Part shown: positions 46,529 through 57,960 of the stretch, piece by piece
How the letters are laid out: each line of letters starts with the position of its first letter
Position numbering within the stretch: the stretch's first letter is position 1
Assembly (NCBI GenBank): GCA_022606135.1
Contig: JABYQN010000015.1
Location: 372,001-436,000 of the forward strand
DNA length: 64,000 nucleotides
Direction of reading: 5' to 3'
Source of the DNA: Fomes fomentarius
Lineage: Eukaryota; Basidiomycota; Agaricomycetes; Polyporales; Polyporaceae
Made by a program: the position numbers and the translations under genes
Notes under the pieces: generated by a model
Told to the model about the DNA's origin: nothing
Databases searched by the model: none
The model's input: only the letters and a program-made list of their open reading frames with translations

Positions 46529-47854
46529 GTGCCCATGTCTGAGTTGCGTTTTAGCACCATTCCAGACGTCGTCGAATGCGCACCAATTGATCTTACCTGG
46601 GAAGGAGGAACTCCTCCATACAAGGTCATCATCGCTCCTCCCGAAGTTGTCAGGCTTCCACCCGGAGCAGTCAACAAACAGCCGCTTGTGCCTATCACGC
46701 AGTATCAGAACTTCACATGGACTCCGGCCTTCCCAGGTGGAACCAAGGGGGATATTACCATAGAGGATGCGGATGAACAGAAGATCATGGCAGAATATGT
46801 TGTGACGGGCAGCACGAATGCTCGTTGTCTTCGAGGCGTCACTTATGAGATTGACAGCAGCACTTCTACCTCCATGGCACCCAAGTCGATACCGAGTGTG
46901 GTAGACTCCACGGCTCTGACCGGGTCAAGTTCTCAGGCAGTACATAGCACACCTGCCACAGAACCCTCATCCCTCGATGGAACAGCCTCTGGCACAGCGA
47001 TCGTATCGTCCTCTGCCATTGATCTTGCCCCCTCGACCATTCCTTCAACCACCCCTTCTGTCCCTCCTGTCCTGAGCACATCCTCAACTCTATCTTATCC
47101 AACTAGGTCACTCACTCACCCGACTCCTACTCCACTTGACATGAACCAACAGCATGCAGGGAAAGCCATCAGCGCTGGCGCTGTCATCGGGATTATAATG
47201 GGAGTGCTGATCGCCAGTGCTACAATTATCGCCCCTCTGATTCGATACATCCGGGTTCGTAGAGCCAAGCCACTGGCAGGTTTGTGCTCTCATCGTCCTC
47301 CTGCGAAATGTGGCTAAGATTATCTGTCGTAAGATCTATCTATAGTATCTCCGTGGACATCCATCGTGGTTCATCAAACCAACTCATCACCTACCAGGGA
47401 GAGAACACATCAGTTCTCCGAAGTGGCGACAGGTGCCAGAGCCTCGACTCCGTTGTCGGTAACGTCCCAGGCATCACACACCGATCACCATTGCTCATCA
47501 GTCACACACAGGGCTCGTGCTGTGTCTCTGACACAATTCTTCTCTACATCTCTCCGTTCCACGCCGCCTGTAGAGCACCAGAGTGTAGACAGGCACGAGA
47601 GGGTGCACAGAACTTGGCCTCGGCCTCTGAAACCTAGCATGGGCTTAGCAGCCACGACACTCTTCGACCAGCAGGAAGAGCGTACGACCGGACAACATCT
47701 AGGCGGCATCAGATATATGGGGAGAAGGATCGAGACCGACGGGGGGATAAGACTGGCAGGGGGCCGGCCTGGAGGCAGATTTGAGGAGGATCTAGCCGGG
47801 AGTAATTTCACTGCCTCGACTCTCCCTCCGCCGTATCCCCAAACACTGATCTGA
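46529..47854 (+). CDS. Single-pass membrane protein with PPPY tail (third paralogue)
   Basis: About 419 residues. Exons are 46529-47279 and 47346-47854. The second exon has the same length (509 bases) as that of copy B. The ectodomain starts ELRFSTIPDVVECAPIDLTW, followed by GGTPPYKV, and has FTWTPAFPGGTKGDITI. A long Ser/Thr/Pro-rich stalk follows, likely O-glycosylated. The helix is AISAGAVIGIIMGVLIASATIIA, followed by a basic stop-transfer stretch (RYIRVRRAK). The cytoplasmic tail opens with VSPWTS, has RRIETDGGIRLAGG, and ends STLPPPYPQTLI. PPxY motifs bind WW domains such as those of Rsp5/Nedd4 ubiquitin ligases, so regulated endocytosis is a reasonable inference. ATGs at 46529 and 46535 are both possible. 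Confidence 0.8.
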
Positions 47855-47879
47855 ATGCGCAGCACATCCATTTTGTAGA

Positions 47880-48282
47880 TGATGTACACTACTTAACAGA
47901 CATTTCGCTCCCAATGCTCCATAGTAGCTTGTGTATAAAATATCTGGGATGGCGGGAGACGTACGTCAGTATCATGGTCATATGTGTGGCTCCGAACTGC
48001 ATGTCCATGACAATAGTCGGCGGGACAGCGAATGTAAGTGATTTGGATATCTGACCGTGAAATTTGTGGTTGTTCCGACGAAGCTATGACCAGTAATTAT
48101 GCAACGAGTGGGACAGCATGAGGAAGCCGTGGTTGACGGTGCATGATACTCTATCGAGTATGGCAAATGCACTGACACTGTCCATTCTCTGTCGTGTGCA
48201 AAGAGATCAGTCAGCTTCCGGCATCACATCAGTATATGCTACACTCACTAGGAGCTACATAGCCAACGCCAACCATCTGTTA
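47880..48282 (-). pseudogene. Multi-pass membrane protein relic
   Basis: Resembles the relic at 60963-61790 in sequence and strand. Shared plus-strand words include GACAATAGTC-GCGGGACAG, TGTGGTTGTT with ACGAAG after it, and AGCCAAC-CC..CATCTGTTAGT. The minus-strand reading has a NNHKFHG segment and an AVPPTIVMDMQFG segment. These resemble the sixth- and seventh-helix region of fungal seven-helix proteins (NNAFYxxYDP and IVPTLIIV types). It has many stops. The similarity ends at about 48282, exactly where copy B of the segmental duplication begins. Confidence 0.55.
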
Positions 48283-51200
48283 GTGCGGTGAAGTATGGGG
48301 AGTCGGTTGGGGATATGATGTAGTGGTAAACTGACCAGGTACGTCCTTTTCTATACCCACTTGCGTCCCTCCAATATATCCGCATTTGCATACGTTCAGA
48401 GGATGAGCATGCTTGCGTGTGGTGGCCCGTCGGCCTTGCAGGCAGTGCGACTCGACTCGACTCGACTCGACTACTTAGGAGCGCACGCAGCGCTCTTCAG
48501 CTCGACCTTTGTTTCAGAGTCCCAAAGCATATCGCCATCTACATCGCGCGAGCTAGTAGATCAGGCAGAGGTCCGTTTGACCGCCGACGCGGTGGAACGT
48601 GTACCAACGCTTCATGCGCTCAGACACACGATGTGAGCATCCTCTTTTGATACGTCGCTCTGGTCCGTTAGAGACAAGTGTCTTCCCTGCTGGGACTGTT
48701 AGTTGGACTGAGCACATCGGTGACACTGGGTGCGTTCTTGTCGGAGTGGGATCTAGTGCCTGCTGGACGTTCCTCTACTTCGACGAGCAGTGACGTATAT
48801 CTTCCGATGAGGGGTCAGATCCCCATCCGACCTGCCTATCCCTTCAGGGAGTCAGCAAATACGCACATGCATCTAAGACTCACCGGCTCTATTGGCCACC
48901 CCATACAGCGGAACTGGTGCCATGGACGATATGCATGTGCTATATCATGAAGCGGTGGAGTCGCCTCCTACTAGCATGTTTCGAGACCGGAGACTGGACG
49001 TATCAGTCACATTCGACAATCTGGGTGTCAGTTCTATAAGTACCTCGACACTGGCAGCTTCCTCTACCCATTGACTCCGGGAACAGAAGAAGATCCGCTA
49101 TAGGCGAGATTGTGCGTGGCGCCAGCACCGGATGTGTTGCACGGACTCAGGAGTACTGCTATCTGAGGGCAAGAGTTGGGAACGTGAAGCTCTTGTACAG
49201 TATACCAGTATGATATAGTACAAACTCGCTGCTCTAGTATCTGCAGAACCGTGAGTATACTTTGTACATCTGTGGATGGACCAAGTCAGCGGAAGAAAAT
49301 TTCGTGTATGGTGAGAGGACTTCCTTGCGCCTTCACTTACCTACCTAGAGCTATAACTCCTCCTCAGATATACAAAATACGGCTATCATCAACAACGATG
49401 GCAATACAGAGACCGTGGATGTTGCGTCGGACGAGCAAGATAGTTGTGACACTGACAGTCGAGGAGCAGGCAAGTCGGAGCTGACGCCCGTGAACATCTT
49501 GGCTTCACACCACGACATTGGCCACAACCTCTGGTCTTTCCCTTTTCCTGCCTCTTTCGAGAACAAAGCTCACACTAGCTGAAAATACACGTACTCTTGG
49601 TCTTAGGCCAGCGGTGAAGTGCTTGGAAACACACTTCAGGCATCGTTCGACCACAGCACACCAGTCAGCAAATGTTGTACGAATCCACACGGGTGCCGGA
49701 TGGAGTCGGTTCAGATAGGGCATATGGAACAGGGCTGACTGTAGGATCCTGGTAATATTTCATATGCTTGGTCATCACAAAATGGTGTGTCGTGTATACG
49801 TTATTGTCTTTCCATGTGCTGCGCGTCCAAGTTGTACCATATAGATCCCCCAACCTCCAATGGATGGATGCTACGTTATCCACTTTTCCCATCTCGTTGT
49901 GAAGCGCAAGCGTCATTGTAACTCTGCATGCTTGCGGTCGAGACGCGACTAGTATACAACTGAAGTTCACACTTCGAACGCGCTAGGTACTAAGGTAGGT
50001 CGCACATCATCTGTTACTCTATCAACCATGCAACTCATCCTCGCAATCATTACTACCCTTGTGCGCACCGCACCTGGCCACGTCCTCATGGTGACTGCTA
50101 CGCGAGGACGATCAGTCAAGAGATGGATACAAGCAAGCACCATATACCCCACCGTACACTCGTCAATATCATTTACGGACGTCTATGGTAAGTATCGTTG
50201 CGCTCATGAGAGTTAGATAGAGTTCAGAGTGGCTATTAGGGGCCTCTAATTCCGTCCGGGCCATTTAAGATCTTTGCTATTCCCGCTACCATCGCCCAAG
50301 CACTCAAGGTTGTTCGTCCTTCGGGAATGGAGACTGCCTAAGGTTTTGGTCTGATCACACCATAGGTGCAAGTCCGAACGACACCTGAAGTCCACTTCGC
50401 TCAGGTTAGCCAAGTGTAGGCGCGCTTGACCGGGAAACACGCTGTCGTAGACTCCCACATCGACGAGAACTGGTACAACGACGCGTCGTATGCGGCTCTC
50501 CGGGAGGTCACTCGACCGAATGGATGTGAAAGGCGGCAACGGTGCGTACTGAGGTCTAGGCCCTCGCTGCATACAGGATTCGACAGGATATCTCTTGAAT
50601 GTGTGAACGAGTTGCGGTCATTCTGTGAGGTCGCGTGGATGATGGCGAGATGCCGAACAAGATTCTATTTATGTCCTCTCTCGTAAAGTCCATGTCCAGC
50701 GGGCCCCGGAGGCTTGTACGCTAATATTGTTCATTCTCGCAGTTTGAGACGCCGGGTCGGCAGCGTTCTCCTGGATGCTGAGCAATCTTCGTCCACCGGA
50801 TCAGTATTGCTCATCCACCGCAATCACCATTCCAAGGACTAGCCAAGGCGATTTTGAAGGTAATAAGGACGGACTTCTGATGCCTCTAGACAATTGATCA
50901 GATATTATCCAGCAGTGGAAGTGCAGCCTGACGATCTCATCTTGATGAGACCGCTGTACATGAATCTAGGATGATGCCGCTGTCGTGTGTTGACGTAAGT
51001 TCCTTTAAGTGGTGTCGCTTCCACGTCTTCTCAGATTGCCCATGAAGTTGACGTCCGGCTCAGACATAATCTCCCTGACTTTCCATGAGAGTCCGGCCGG
51101 ATCTCCAGGTACCCGAAGTCTAAGCCCGCACTATTCTCTGTTCGGAGAGCTCGGTCAAGGTTTGATGAGGTTTTGCTTTCTCTCAACGGTAGCTACGCAA

Positions 51201-51378
51201 ATCTTTCGTAAGGAATCGCGATGTCCTTACATGTATTCCCCCGTTCGTGCAATATTGCTTCTTCCTCTCATTCAGCTCGGTCATCCGCCGTCTTCCCTGC
51301 CTTGCAGAGTCTGGAGCGGATCCTCCCTCCTGAGGCTTCGAAGTTGGACCGGAGCTATCTGATGACCAATATCGTTCT
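48283..51378. other. Non-coding or decayed block of copy B
   Basis: Counterpart of 37838-40800. No intact gene. A pentanucleotide run (CGACT, about five units) occurs at 48447-48471, where copy A has a single unit. A start-like frame MQLILAIITTLV at 50029 is mirrored at 39723 but soon stops in both copies. Confidence 0.4.
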
Positions 51379-51480
51379 CGTGAGACCCCGCGATTCTACT
51401 TCCGGACTCCGGAATGGCAGCATGCGGATATGTCTATGCTGCCACTCGGGAGTCCGGAAGCAGAATCGCAGGGTCTCACG
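51379..51480. repeat. Long near-perfect hairpin
   Basis: Inverted repeat with 45-base arms (51379-51423 and 51436-51480) and a 12-base loop (51424-51435). It starts CGTGAGACCC and ends GGGTCTCACG. Forty-one of 45 positions pair, and three of the four mismatches would still form G-U pairs in RNA. It lies about 260 bases upstream of the esterase ATG. A foldback mobile element, a structured RNA or a transcription barrier are all possible. Confidence 0.85.
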
Positions 51481-51739
51481 CGCATTCAACTCTCACACCC
51501 GGACCAGGGAGGCACTGCGTGGTGACTGATTGGCTCTCTATTATTGACGACGGCCATCAACTTAGGCGTGGAAGTTGGTAAATTGACGCGACGCAGTAAT
51601 GTATCCCGTAACGCAATGCCAAGGACCATCTCGAGCGTCGTATATGAGCGACCTGCGGGATACAATCTCCCAGAAATCCCAGCAGACTCGTCCCATGAGC
51701 TCGTCCGGCGTCTCCTTCAGCTGCGTTCACGGGCCCGCG

Positions 51740-53983
51740 ATGCGAGCATTTGCATTCGTTGCGCTCCTGCTGGCTTTCCCGGTGAACGCTCAGCCTTCCC
51801 CTCAGGTCACGTTCGGGAACTCCACCATCACAGGTCTTGCTACGACAGTGGGCGGTGAAATCGGCGTCGACTTCTTCGGAGGTAAGCTAACGCGCTCCAA
51901 TATACGTCTGCTCAATTGACCTAGTTGTTCTGCTCAGGGATTCCATTTGCCGAGCCTCCAGTCGCCAACCTGCGCTTTGCTCCCCCCGTCCCAAAGAACG
52001 CGGCCGACGTAGGTGTTCTGAACGCTACACAGTTCGGAGCGTCGTGCGTGCAGTTCAACGTGAGTTAACGTGCGCATCTGCTCAACGATCTAGTCGTGCT
52101 CACTCGCGGAGTCTTAGTTGGCCGCCGTGTCGGAAGACTGCCTCACGCTTAATGTCTTCCGACCCTCATCCGTCAGCAGCTATGCTGCTCTGCCGGTTAT
52201 GGTATGGATCTATGGCGGCGGCTTCTCGGGAGGAACCTCCGCAATCTTCAACGCCAGCGCCATCATCGCACAGAGTGTCGCCCGGGTGAGTCCCGAGTGG
52301 CCTCTTTCCTCTTGAAGTATCTCGTTGAGAGGGCGAACTATGTAGGGTACGCCAGTGGTCTATGTCAGTGTCAACTACCGCATTGGACCATTCGGCTTCC
52401 CTCAGGGGAGCGAGGCAGATCAAAAGGGTGCACTCAATCTTGGTCTGAAGGATCAGCTGGCCGGTCTTCGTTGGGTGCAATCCCATATCTCCGCATTTGG
52501 CGGTGATCCCACAAAGGTAAGCTGCGCCATTAATCAATGCCGTACTTCCTGATTCACAGGCACTGCCCATCAGGTCACCGTCTTCGGAGAAAGCGCAGGT
52601 GCGATCTCGATCGGAGATTTGTACCTCAACTCAGGATTAGAGAATCTTGCGCGTGCCGCGGTGCGTACTCGTTCGCGCAGCGCGATTCCTGTGTACTTGA
52701 CTGCGCTCTGATGTGGCTGTTCGACGCCTGACAGATCTTCGAGTCAGGCTCCGCAAGTACAGTCCCTCTCTTAGAAGCATCCCGGCGCCAGGTCGTATGG
52801 GACACCTTCGTGTCTAAGATCACTCCCTGTGCCAACGCCACCCAGAGTGACACCTTCTCTTGCGCACAGAGCGTTGATACCGCATCCCTGCTCACCGCAT
52901 GGCAGCAGACCGCAGGCTCGTTTCCAGAGCCATTCCTGTTCGTTCCCGTCCTCGACGGACCGGATGGTATAATCCCGGACCTTCCGTCGAAGCTTCTGGC
53001 GGCGGGCAAGTTCTCGAAGATCCCGTTCATTGCTGGTACAAACCTAGACGAGGGTACGTTCTCCGTTCACCGCTCTCTATCTACCCTCACCCCCTTATGT
53101 CCCGGCGTACACTGATCGTGCATATTGAATACATTTAGGTACGAGTTTCACGCCGACGACGATATCCACGGAGCAGGAGCTCGTTCAGTTACTCACTATC
53201 GAGGACTTCCCCTTTGCCGACCCACCACCTACGTTCGAGCAAGATGTCGCGACTCTGCTGGAGCTGTATCCTGACGATCCGACGTTGGGCTCGCCGTTCG
53301 GGACAGGTAACGAGACGTTCGGGCTGAGCAGCACATATAAGCGTGCGTCTGCGATTATCGGGGATGCGTCTTTCCAGGCGACACGAAGGCAGTGGATCCA
53401 GGCTGCTACTGCCGCGGGAGTTAAGGCGTTCGGCTATTTGTTCGCTGATCAGAACGCGGTGTCGAATCCTGCGAAAGGAGGTGAGCACTGAATGTCTCTG
53501 CGGACTCAAACGATCTCGCTGATTCACGCGGTGCTTTCGTAGTGACTCATGGAAGCGAAGTCGTGTTTGTATATGGCCAGGTAGCTGCGTCTAGCGCGAA
53601 CCCGGCAGAGCGACTACTCAGTCAAGCGATGCTCGACTACTGGATCTCTTTCGCTGTTAATTTGACTCCGAACGACGGCAAGGGTCTCTCAAGTACGTCA
53701 CGCTCATGTTCAACGTTAGTCGCTTATTCATTTATTGTCTATGCATTTTCAGAAACGAACTGGCCCGAGTACCAGCCCGATGAGCAGGTACGTGCTCCAT
53801 TGCCTCGCTATGGATGACAGGAATGGAATGCTCACACCATGTGCTCCATAGGTATTGCTCCAGTTCGATACGACCAACTTCACGTCAAGCCCGTCATTCG
53901 CGAGCTTCTCTGTCATTCCCGATGACTATCGCTCGAAGCAGATCTCGTTCATCAACTCAATAGCCGGGGATTTAGGAGAATAG
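51740..53983 (+). CDS. Secreted carboxylesterase/lipase, type B
   Basis: Secreted alpha/beta-hydrolase of the type-B carboxylesterase family, about 555 residues, the usual family length. Ten exons: 51740-51881, 51938-52059, 52118-52285, 52346-52516, 52574-52660, 52735-53053, 53139-53480, 53543-53692, 53753-53787 and 53852-53983. All phases close. A signal peptide (MRAFAFVALLLAFPVNA) is followed by GIPFAEPPVANLRF, the EDCLTLNVF motif, oxyanion hole YGGGFSGG, NYRIGPFGF and nucleophile GESAG (Ser about 208). GTNLDEGT gives the likely acidic residue, and GVTHGSEVVFVYG carries the catalytic His. It probably hydrolyses lipid or aryl esters outside the cell. Its copy A (41137-42836) is broken. Confidence 0.92.
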
Positions 53984-54955
53984 GTGACCGTTCTATGCTG
54001 TTTTTACGGACATTGGCACAGACCCAATTACCGTGCAGACCTCGGATCCCTTATTAACAATGTCGCAATCGTCGTAATCTTGCTCCCTGATGCTCATCGA
54101 TATCGACTGAGATCGGCGAAAAACGGAGCAGGATATCTGAACTGAGTCATATAGTATGTTCGTGGGGAAGACGCCACCTCATCTGAGAGACACGGACGGC
54201 GTCTCACCAATCTGCGACTGCGTGGCAAAGCGACTTCTCGAGTTCGAGTTCTCAAAACCTTGCCTCATCCGTCATCGGGTCCCGCGATATCTTCGCAGAC
54301 TACAACTGGTATCACAATCCCCCACCATTTGAGGTCGCAATTCACGCAGAGGTTCGCGCATTGCTTGACCCTCAGTACTACGCAGCCTGAGATACACCAG
54401 CCAGAAACCTGTGTCGTCAGTTGGTCACGACGCCCTTAAAACCGCACGTCGATGGGGAACTCAGAGGTTGGACAACTACCCGCCCATTTTCACGGGTGAG
54501 GCCGGTCTGGCGTTGAGGTTCAAGGGGTGAGACCGAGGAGAGCACCGAATGTATGATCATCCCGGAAAGCGGTACTGGCGGAGCGTAGGATGTCTCGATT
54601 GACTTGCAGACGAACGAGTCGGCAGAATCTGGATCAGTCCTTCTCTCGCTATATCCATCGAGGCGGCGATTTATTACAGAGTGAAGAAGCTTCTGTCTGT
54701 AATAGTGATGGAATAACTACGATATCAGGATAGAATCACATATACGAGGCTGGATCTCAATTGTATATACTGAAATCACCGTATCCCTTACATCCAACAT
54801 TGCAAGGCACTCATTTACAACCCTAGCTCGTCACTTACCATGGATCATCGTCCTATTACATGTTCGGCCCTCCAACTGGATATCCTATTGCTACATTTGA
54901 AAGTGTCCCCTCTCTCTTCTCTCCCCTTGAGACTCCACTTCAGGGCCGTCGCAGC
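53984..54955. other. Intergenic part of copy B
   Basis: Matches 42840-43830 of copy A. A GTATATAC at about 54762 could serve the next gene. No coding segment recognised. Confidence 0.4.
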
Positions 54956-56273
54956 ATGTCAAGACGCGATTTTCGCTTCAGCTCCATTCCAGATATCATT
55001 CAATGTGTCACAGCAAACATCACATGGACAGGTGGCACCCCTCCTTATGCCATTCAAATTAATCCTCCAGAGGAGTCAGGGGAAAACGTCTTCCCCAAGC
55101 CCCGGGATGTCTCGCCTTACGGCCGCCGCACCGTGAATCTTCAAGGGATCAGGCCAGATTTACTAGATACGACATACTTCCTCTGGACTCCGGTCTTTCC
55201 TGGTGGCACCCAAGGAGATATCACGGTCTTCGATGATTACATGCAGAATATCTCGGCGAGTTACGTTGTTTCCCGCAACTCAATTCCAAGCTGTGTCAAT
55301 AAACACAGTTCCTTGTCGCAAACGGGCGAATCCGGTCCGGAAGGGTCTACTTTAGTCCCTCCACAATCTTCATCGAAGTCAAGCACTTCGCCAGTTTCCT
55401 CTATTCATTTCTCCGCTCCATCATCTTCCTTACAGCCTCCCTCATACATAAACTCCTCCACACCCACGAGCGGTTCTCCTCAACAGACTACTATCTTACC
55501 CTCTGCCGGGTTACAGTCTTCTGGTACCTCCTCTACCGTTTCCCCACAATCCGCACTTATCGTAACAGAAACCGCCACACCAAAGCACCAGACTCCTCAC
55601 TCTGCAATAAGCGAGACCACGGCGGCGATTGCATTGGCCACGATAATTCCACTCATTGCCCTTGGAGTGTTTACTGTAAGGTTTCTTCTGCGGCATAGAC
55701 TAAGAAGGGGTTTGTACTTATGTCTATTTTGTATCAGAGTATGGACTGAATCGTACTCTTTCAGAGTCCAACCAAGTGTCTCCCTGGATGTCACCCCCTC
55801 GTGCAGATCGGGATTCACATGCACATATGTCCGTGAAGAGAGGTCTCATCATGACACAATCATCTGGGATATCGACATCATATCATTCGCCAGAGATTTC
55901 TAGTATCAGTATCTATGACTCGACCTCCATCCTTGGAGGGTTATCGAATGAACCTTCCATCGACTCTCTCCATACACTTCCCGCGGACGAATACTCTCTC
56001 CCATCAATGCACACCGGCGTACAGGATGTCGAGCGCAGTGGAATCGTTGGACCGCGTCCTCCTTCGATTACGCAGCCTCAAATTCGCTACGAAGTAGGAG
56101 AGGCGAGACGAATGCATAGCTTATACGTGTCCTATTGGCAAATGGCACAGGCAAGGACGCGGAGAATCGAGGTTGATGGAGGAGTGAGTCTTGCTGGTGG
56201 TGCACTCAGAGGTGTAGACCAAATGAGCGAGTCCGTTGGTTCGACCCTCCCTCCCCCCTATCCGCAAAATTAA
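54956..56273 (+). CDS. Single-pass membrane protein with PPPY tail (copy B)
   Basis: About 420 residues. Exons are 54956-55709 and 55765-56273, with a 55-base phase-1 intron just after the membrane helix. The ectodomain (DFRFSSIPDIIQCVTANITW, GGTPPYAIQI, then FLWTPVFPGGTQGDITVF) is followed by a Ser/Thr/Pro stalk. The helix is IALATIIPLIALGVFTVRFLL, followed by RHRLRR as stop-transfer signal. The tail begins SNQVSPWMSPP, contains RRIEVDGGVSLAGG, and ends STLPPPYPQN. I chose the ATG at 54956 because it matches copy A. An in-frame ATG at 54860 gives 32 more residues without a signal peptide. A type III topology or an unrecognised upstream exon is possible. Confidence 0.8.
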
Positions 56274-57960
56274 CTCGTCGTCCGTTTTCTCATTCGAGCC
56301 TAAGTAGCGTGTGCGTCTGTTGCTTTTGAATGGGTATCACGCTGACTACGTACTGTCGTCAACAGCTATGTCACACGTCGGGTGTTCCCTTTCACTTGAC
56401 ATCACTCCTGGGACGTCCACGATACAGGGTTCCTCGTCGTGGCACATTCACCGAAATTGATATGATCACACTGTCCATAGCTCGATACTATTTTCTTCCA
56501 TTTGCCAACTCGATCTCCTTCTGACCATCGCATAACAGTGATACCCGTCCCTCATCCTCTGATTCTTCCCCAAAGCTATAGCGTATCCGTCTATCCTGAT
56601 CTTGTATACCTCTCTGTCCAGTATCTCCCGGTCCCTTTACTATGTCCGCCTAATAATCCTGTCCATCCTGATAATTAAATTATGTCATCCACTGTGGAAC
56701 GTATATGAAACCCAGAAGTCCAATCCTACTACTGCGACCACCATGCTTCATACAAGACAGTCACAGGATGCGAGAAAGTATGCTGTCTCTAGTCTCCACA
56801 GGTGAATGTGTGAGTGTACACTCACTCTCCCCACCCTACGGAGAGCGTAGCTCTTGTGTCGCAGTGCCAACAGCAACAGTGGGGAACGACGATAGACAGG
56901 TACCAGAAAATAGGATTGATAATCTGAACAACTAGAGCTGACGCGAGAGAAGTATGTTTAGGGGAGTATCACTGATTCCGCTCGCACTGCACCGGACTGC
57001 GCATGGTACGAATGAGGACGGATATCGATATCTCTCCGCGTCATTTCCTCTCAGATCGCGGCTGTTCCGTTCCCGGTCCATCTCATCACATCTTGCGGAA
57101 TGAGTCCCGGGCAGTTCTGAGTTTGCTACCACCCGCAGCATTTGCTGGAGTTTCCATGACGGGAACGCGGTGAGGGGTCATAAGGACCACTTATGTCGTT
57201 CGTAGACAGCGGATCTGTCGGTAAAGACGAAGTGCATCATCTGAGGGAGTGATCCGGATGAGCCAGGGTGCCGTGCTTCTGTCATACAAGTGCGATGCAT
57301 CAGTGAGCAAACTCAGTTCATAATGCAGCGAAGGACCCTCAACGCCCGTGATATTGGGAAGTGGTCAAGGCGCAAGCGCAAAAGAGCCAGATATACGACG
57401 TTGATCCTCTTGATCGGACACACAGGATCTATGATGAACAGATAACCTGAGGACAAGCTTTGCGCAAGTACTGCCCATGAATGAATACACAAGATACATG
57501 CGTAGGTCTTTGCGAACTGGTTTCCCCGAGCGCCGGGATGCTCTGGAAGGGCCAGGAACACTCACCTTCCCCATCGTATCCCTATTCACCACCACCTTCC
57601 ATCAATACATGTAGTTCGTTGCAGGAGGAGATCGCGGTTGCTGCTGGACTACAGTGACCACGATTTCCTTGTAGTTCTAATCCTTGTATATCCCTCGTGA
57701 GGAGAAGTGCAGACCGAGTCGATGGCACAAGACCACTTGCGGGACTACTTGTAAGACCACTTGACAACGTTATAGTAGACGACGACGAGTATATCGAAGA
57801 GTCAAGCTCAAGGCTGATGCCGATGAAGGCAACTGGAAACTAGCAAGAGGCAACAACATGGGAACTTTGCCGAGATGGCGCCTAAGACTGGAGTAATCAT
57901 TCGGTGAGTTCAAAATCAACGCTCAACTACCATGTACCGTTCTCGCTTAACTCAGTTCAC
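56274..57960. other. Intergenic, partly end of copy B
   Basis: Up to about 56830 it follows the 3' flank of the copy A gene. Beyond that nothing coding is recognised. Open frames on both strands lack motifs. Confidence 0.4.

Larger units (their letters stand above)
48300..56830. repeat. Segmental duplication, copy B
   Basis: Direct repeat of about 37840-45620, with the same order of blocks. It retains the intact carboxylesterase and the PPPY gene without a frame break. It is longer than copy A by some 0.7 kb, partly because copy A has lost esterase exons. It carries a 45-base-arm hairpin at 51379-51480 where copy A has a short tandem repeat. Confidence 0.88.

Noticed and set aside
54840..55136. 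Alternative hydrophobic N-terminal frame overlapping the copy B membrane gene
   Set aside because: It is in a different frame from the ectodomain and no splice junction links them.
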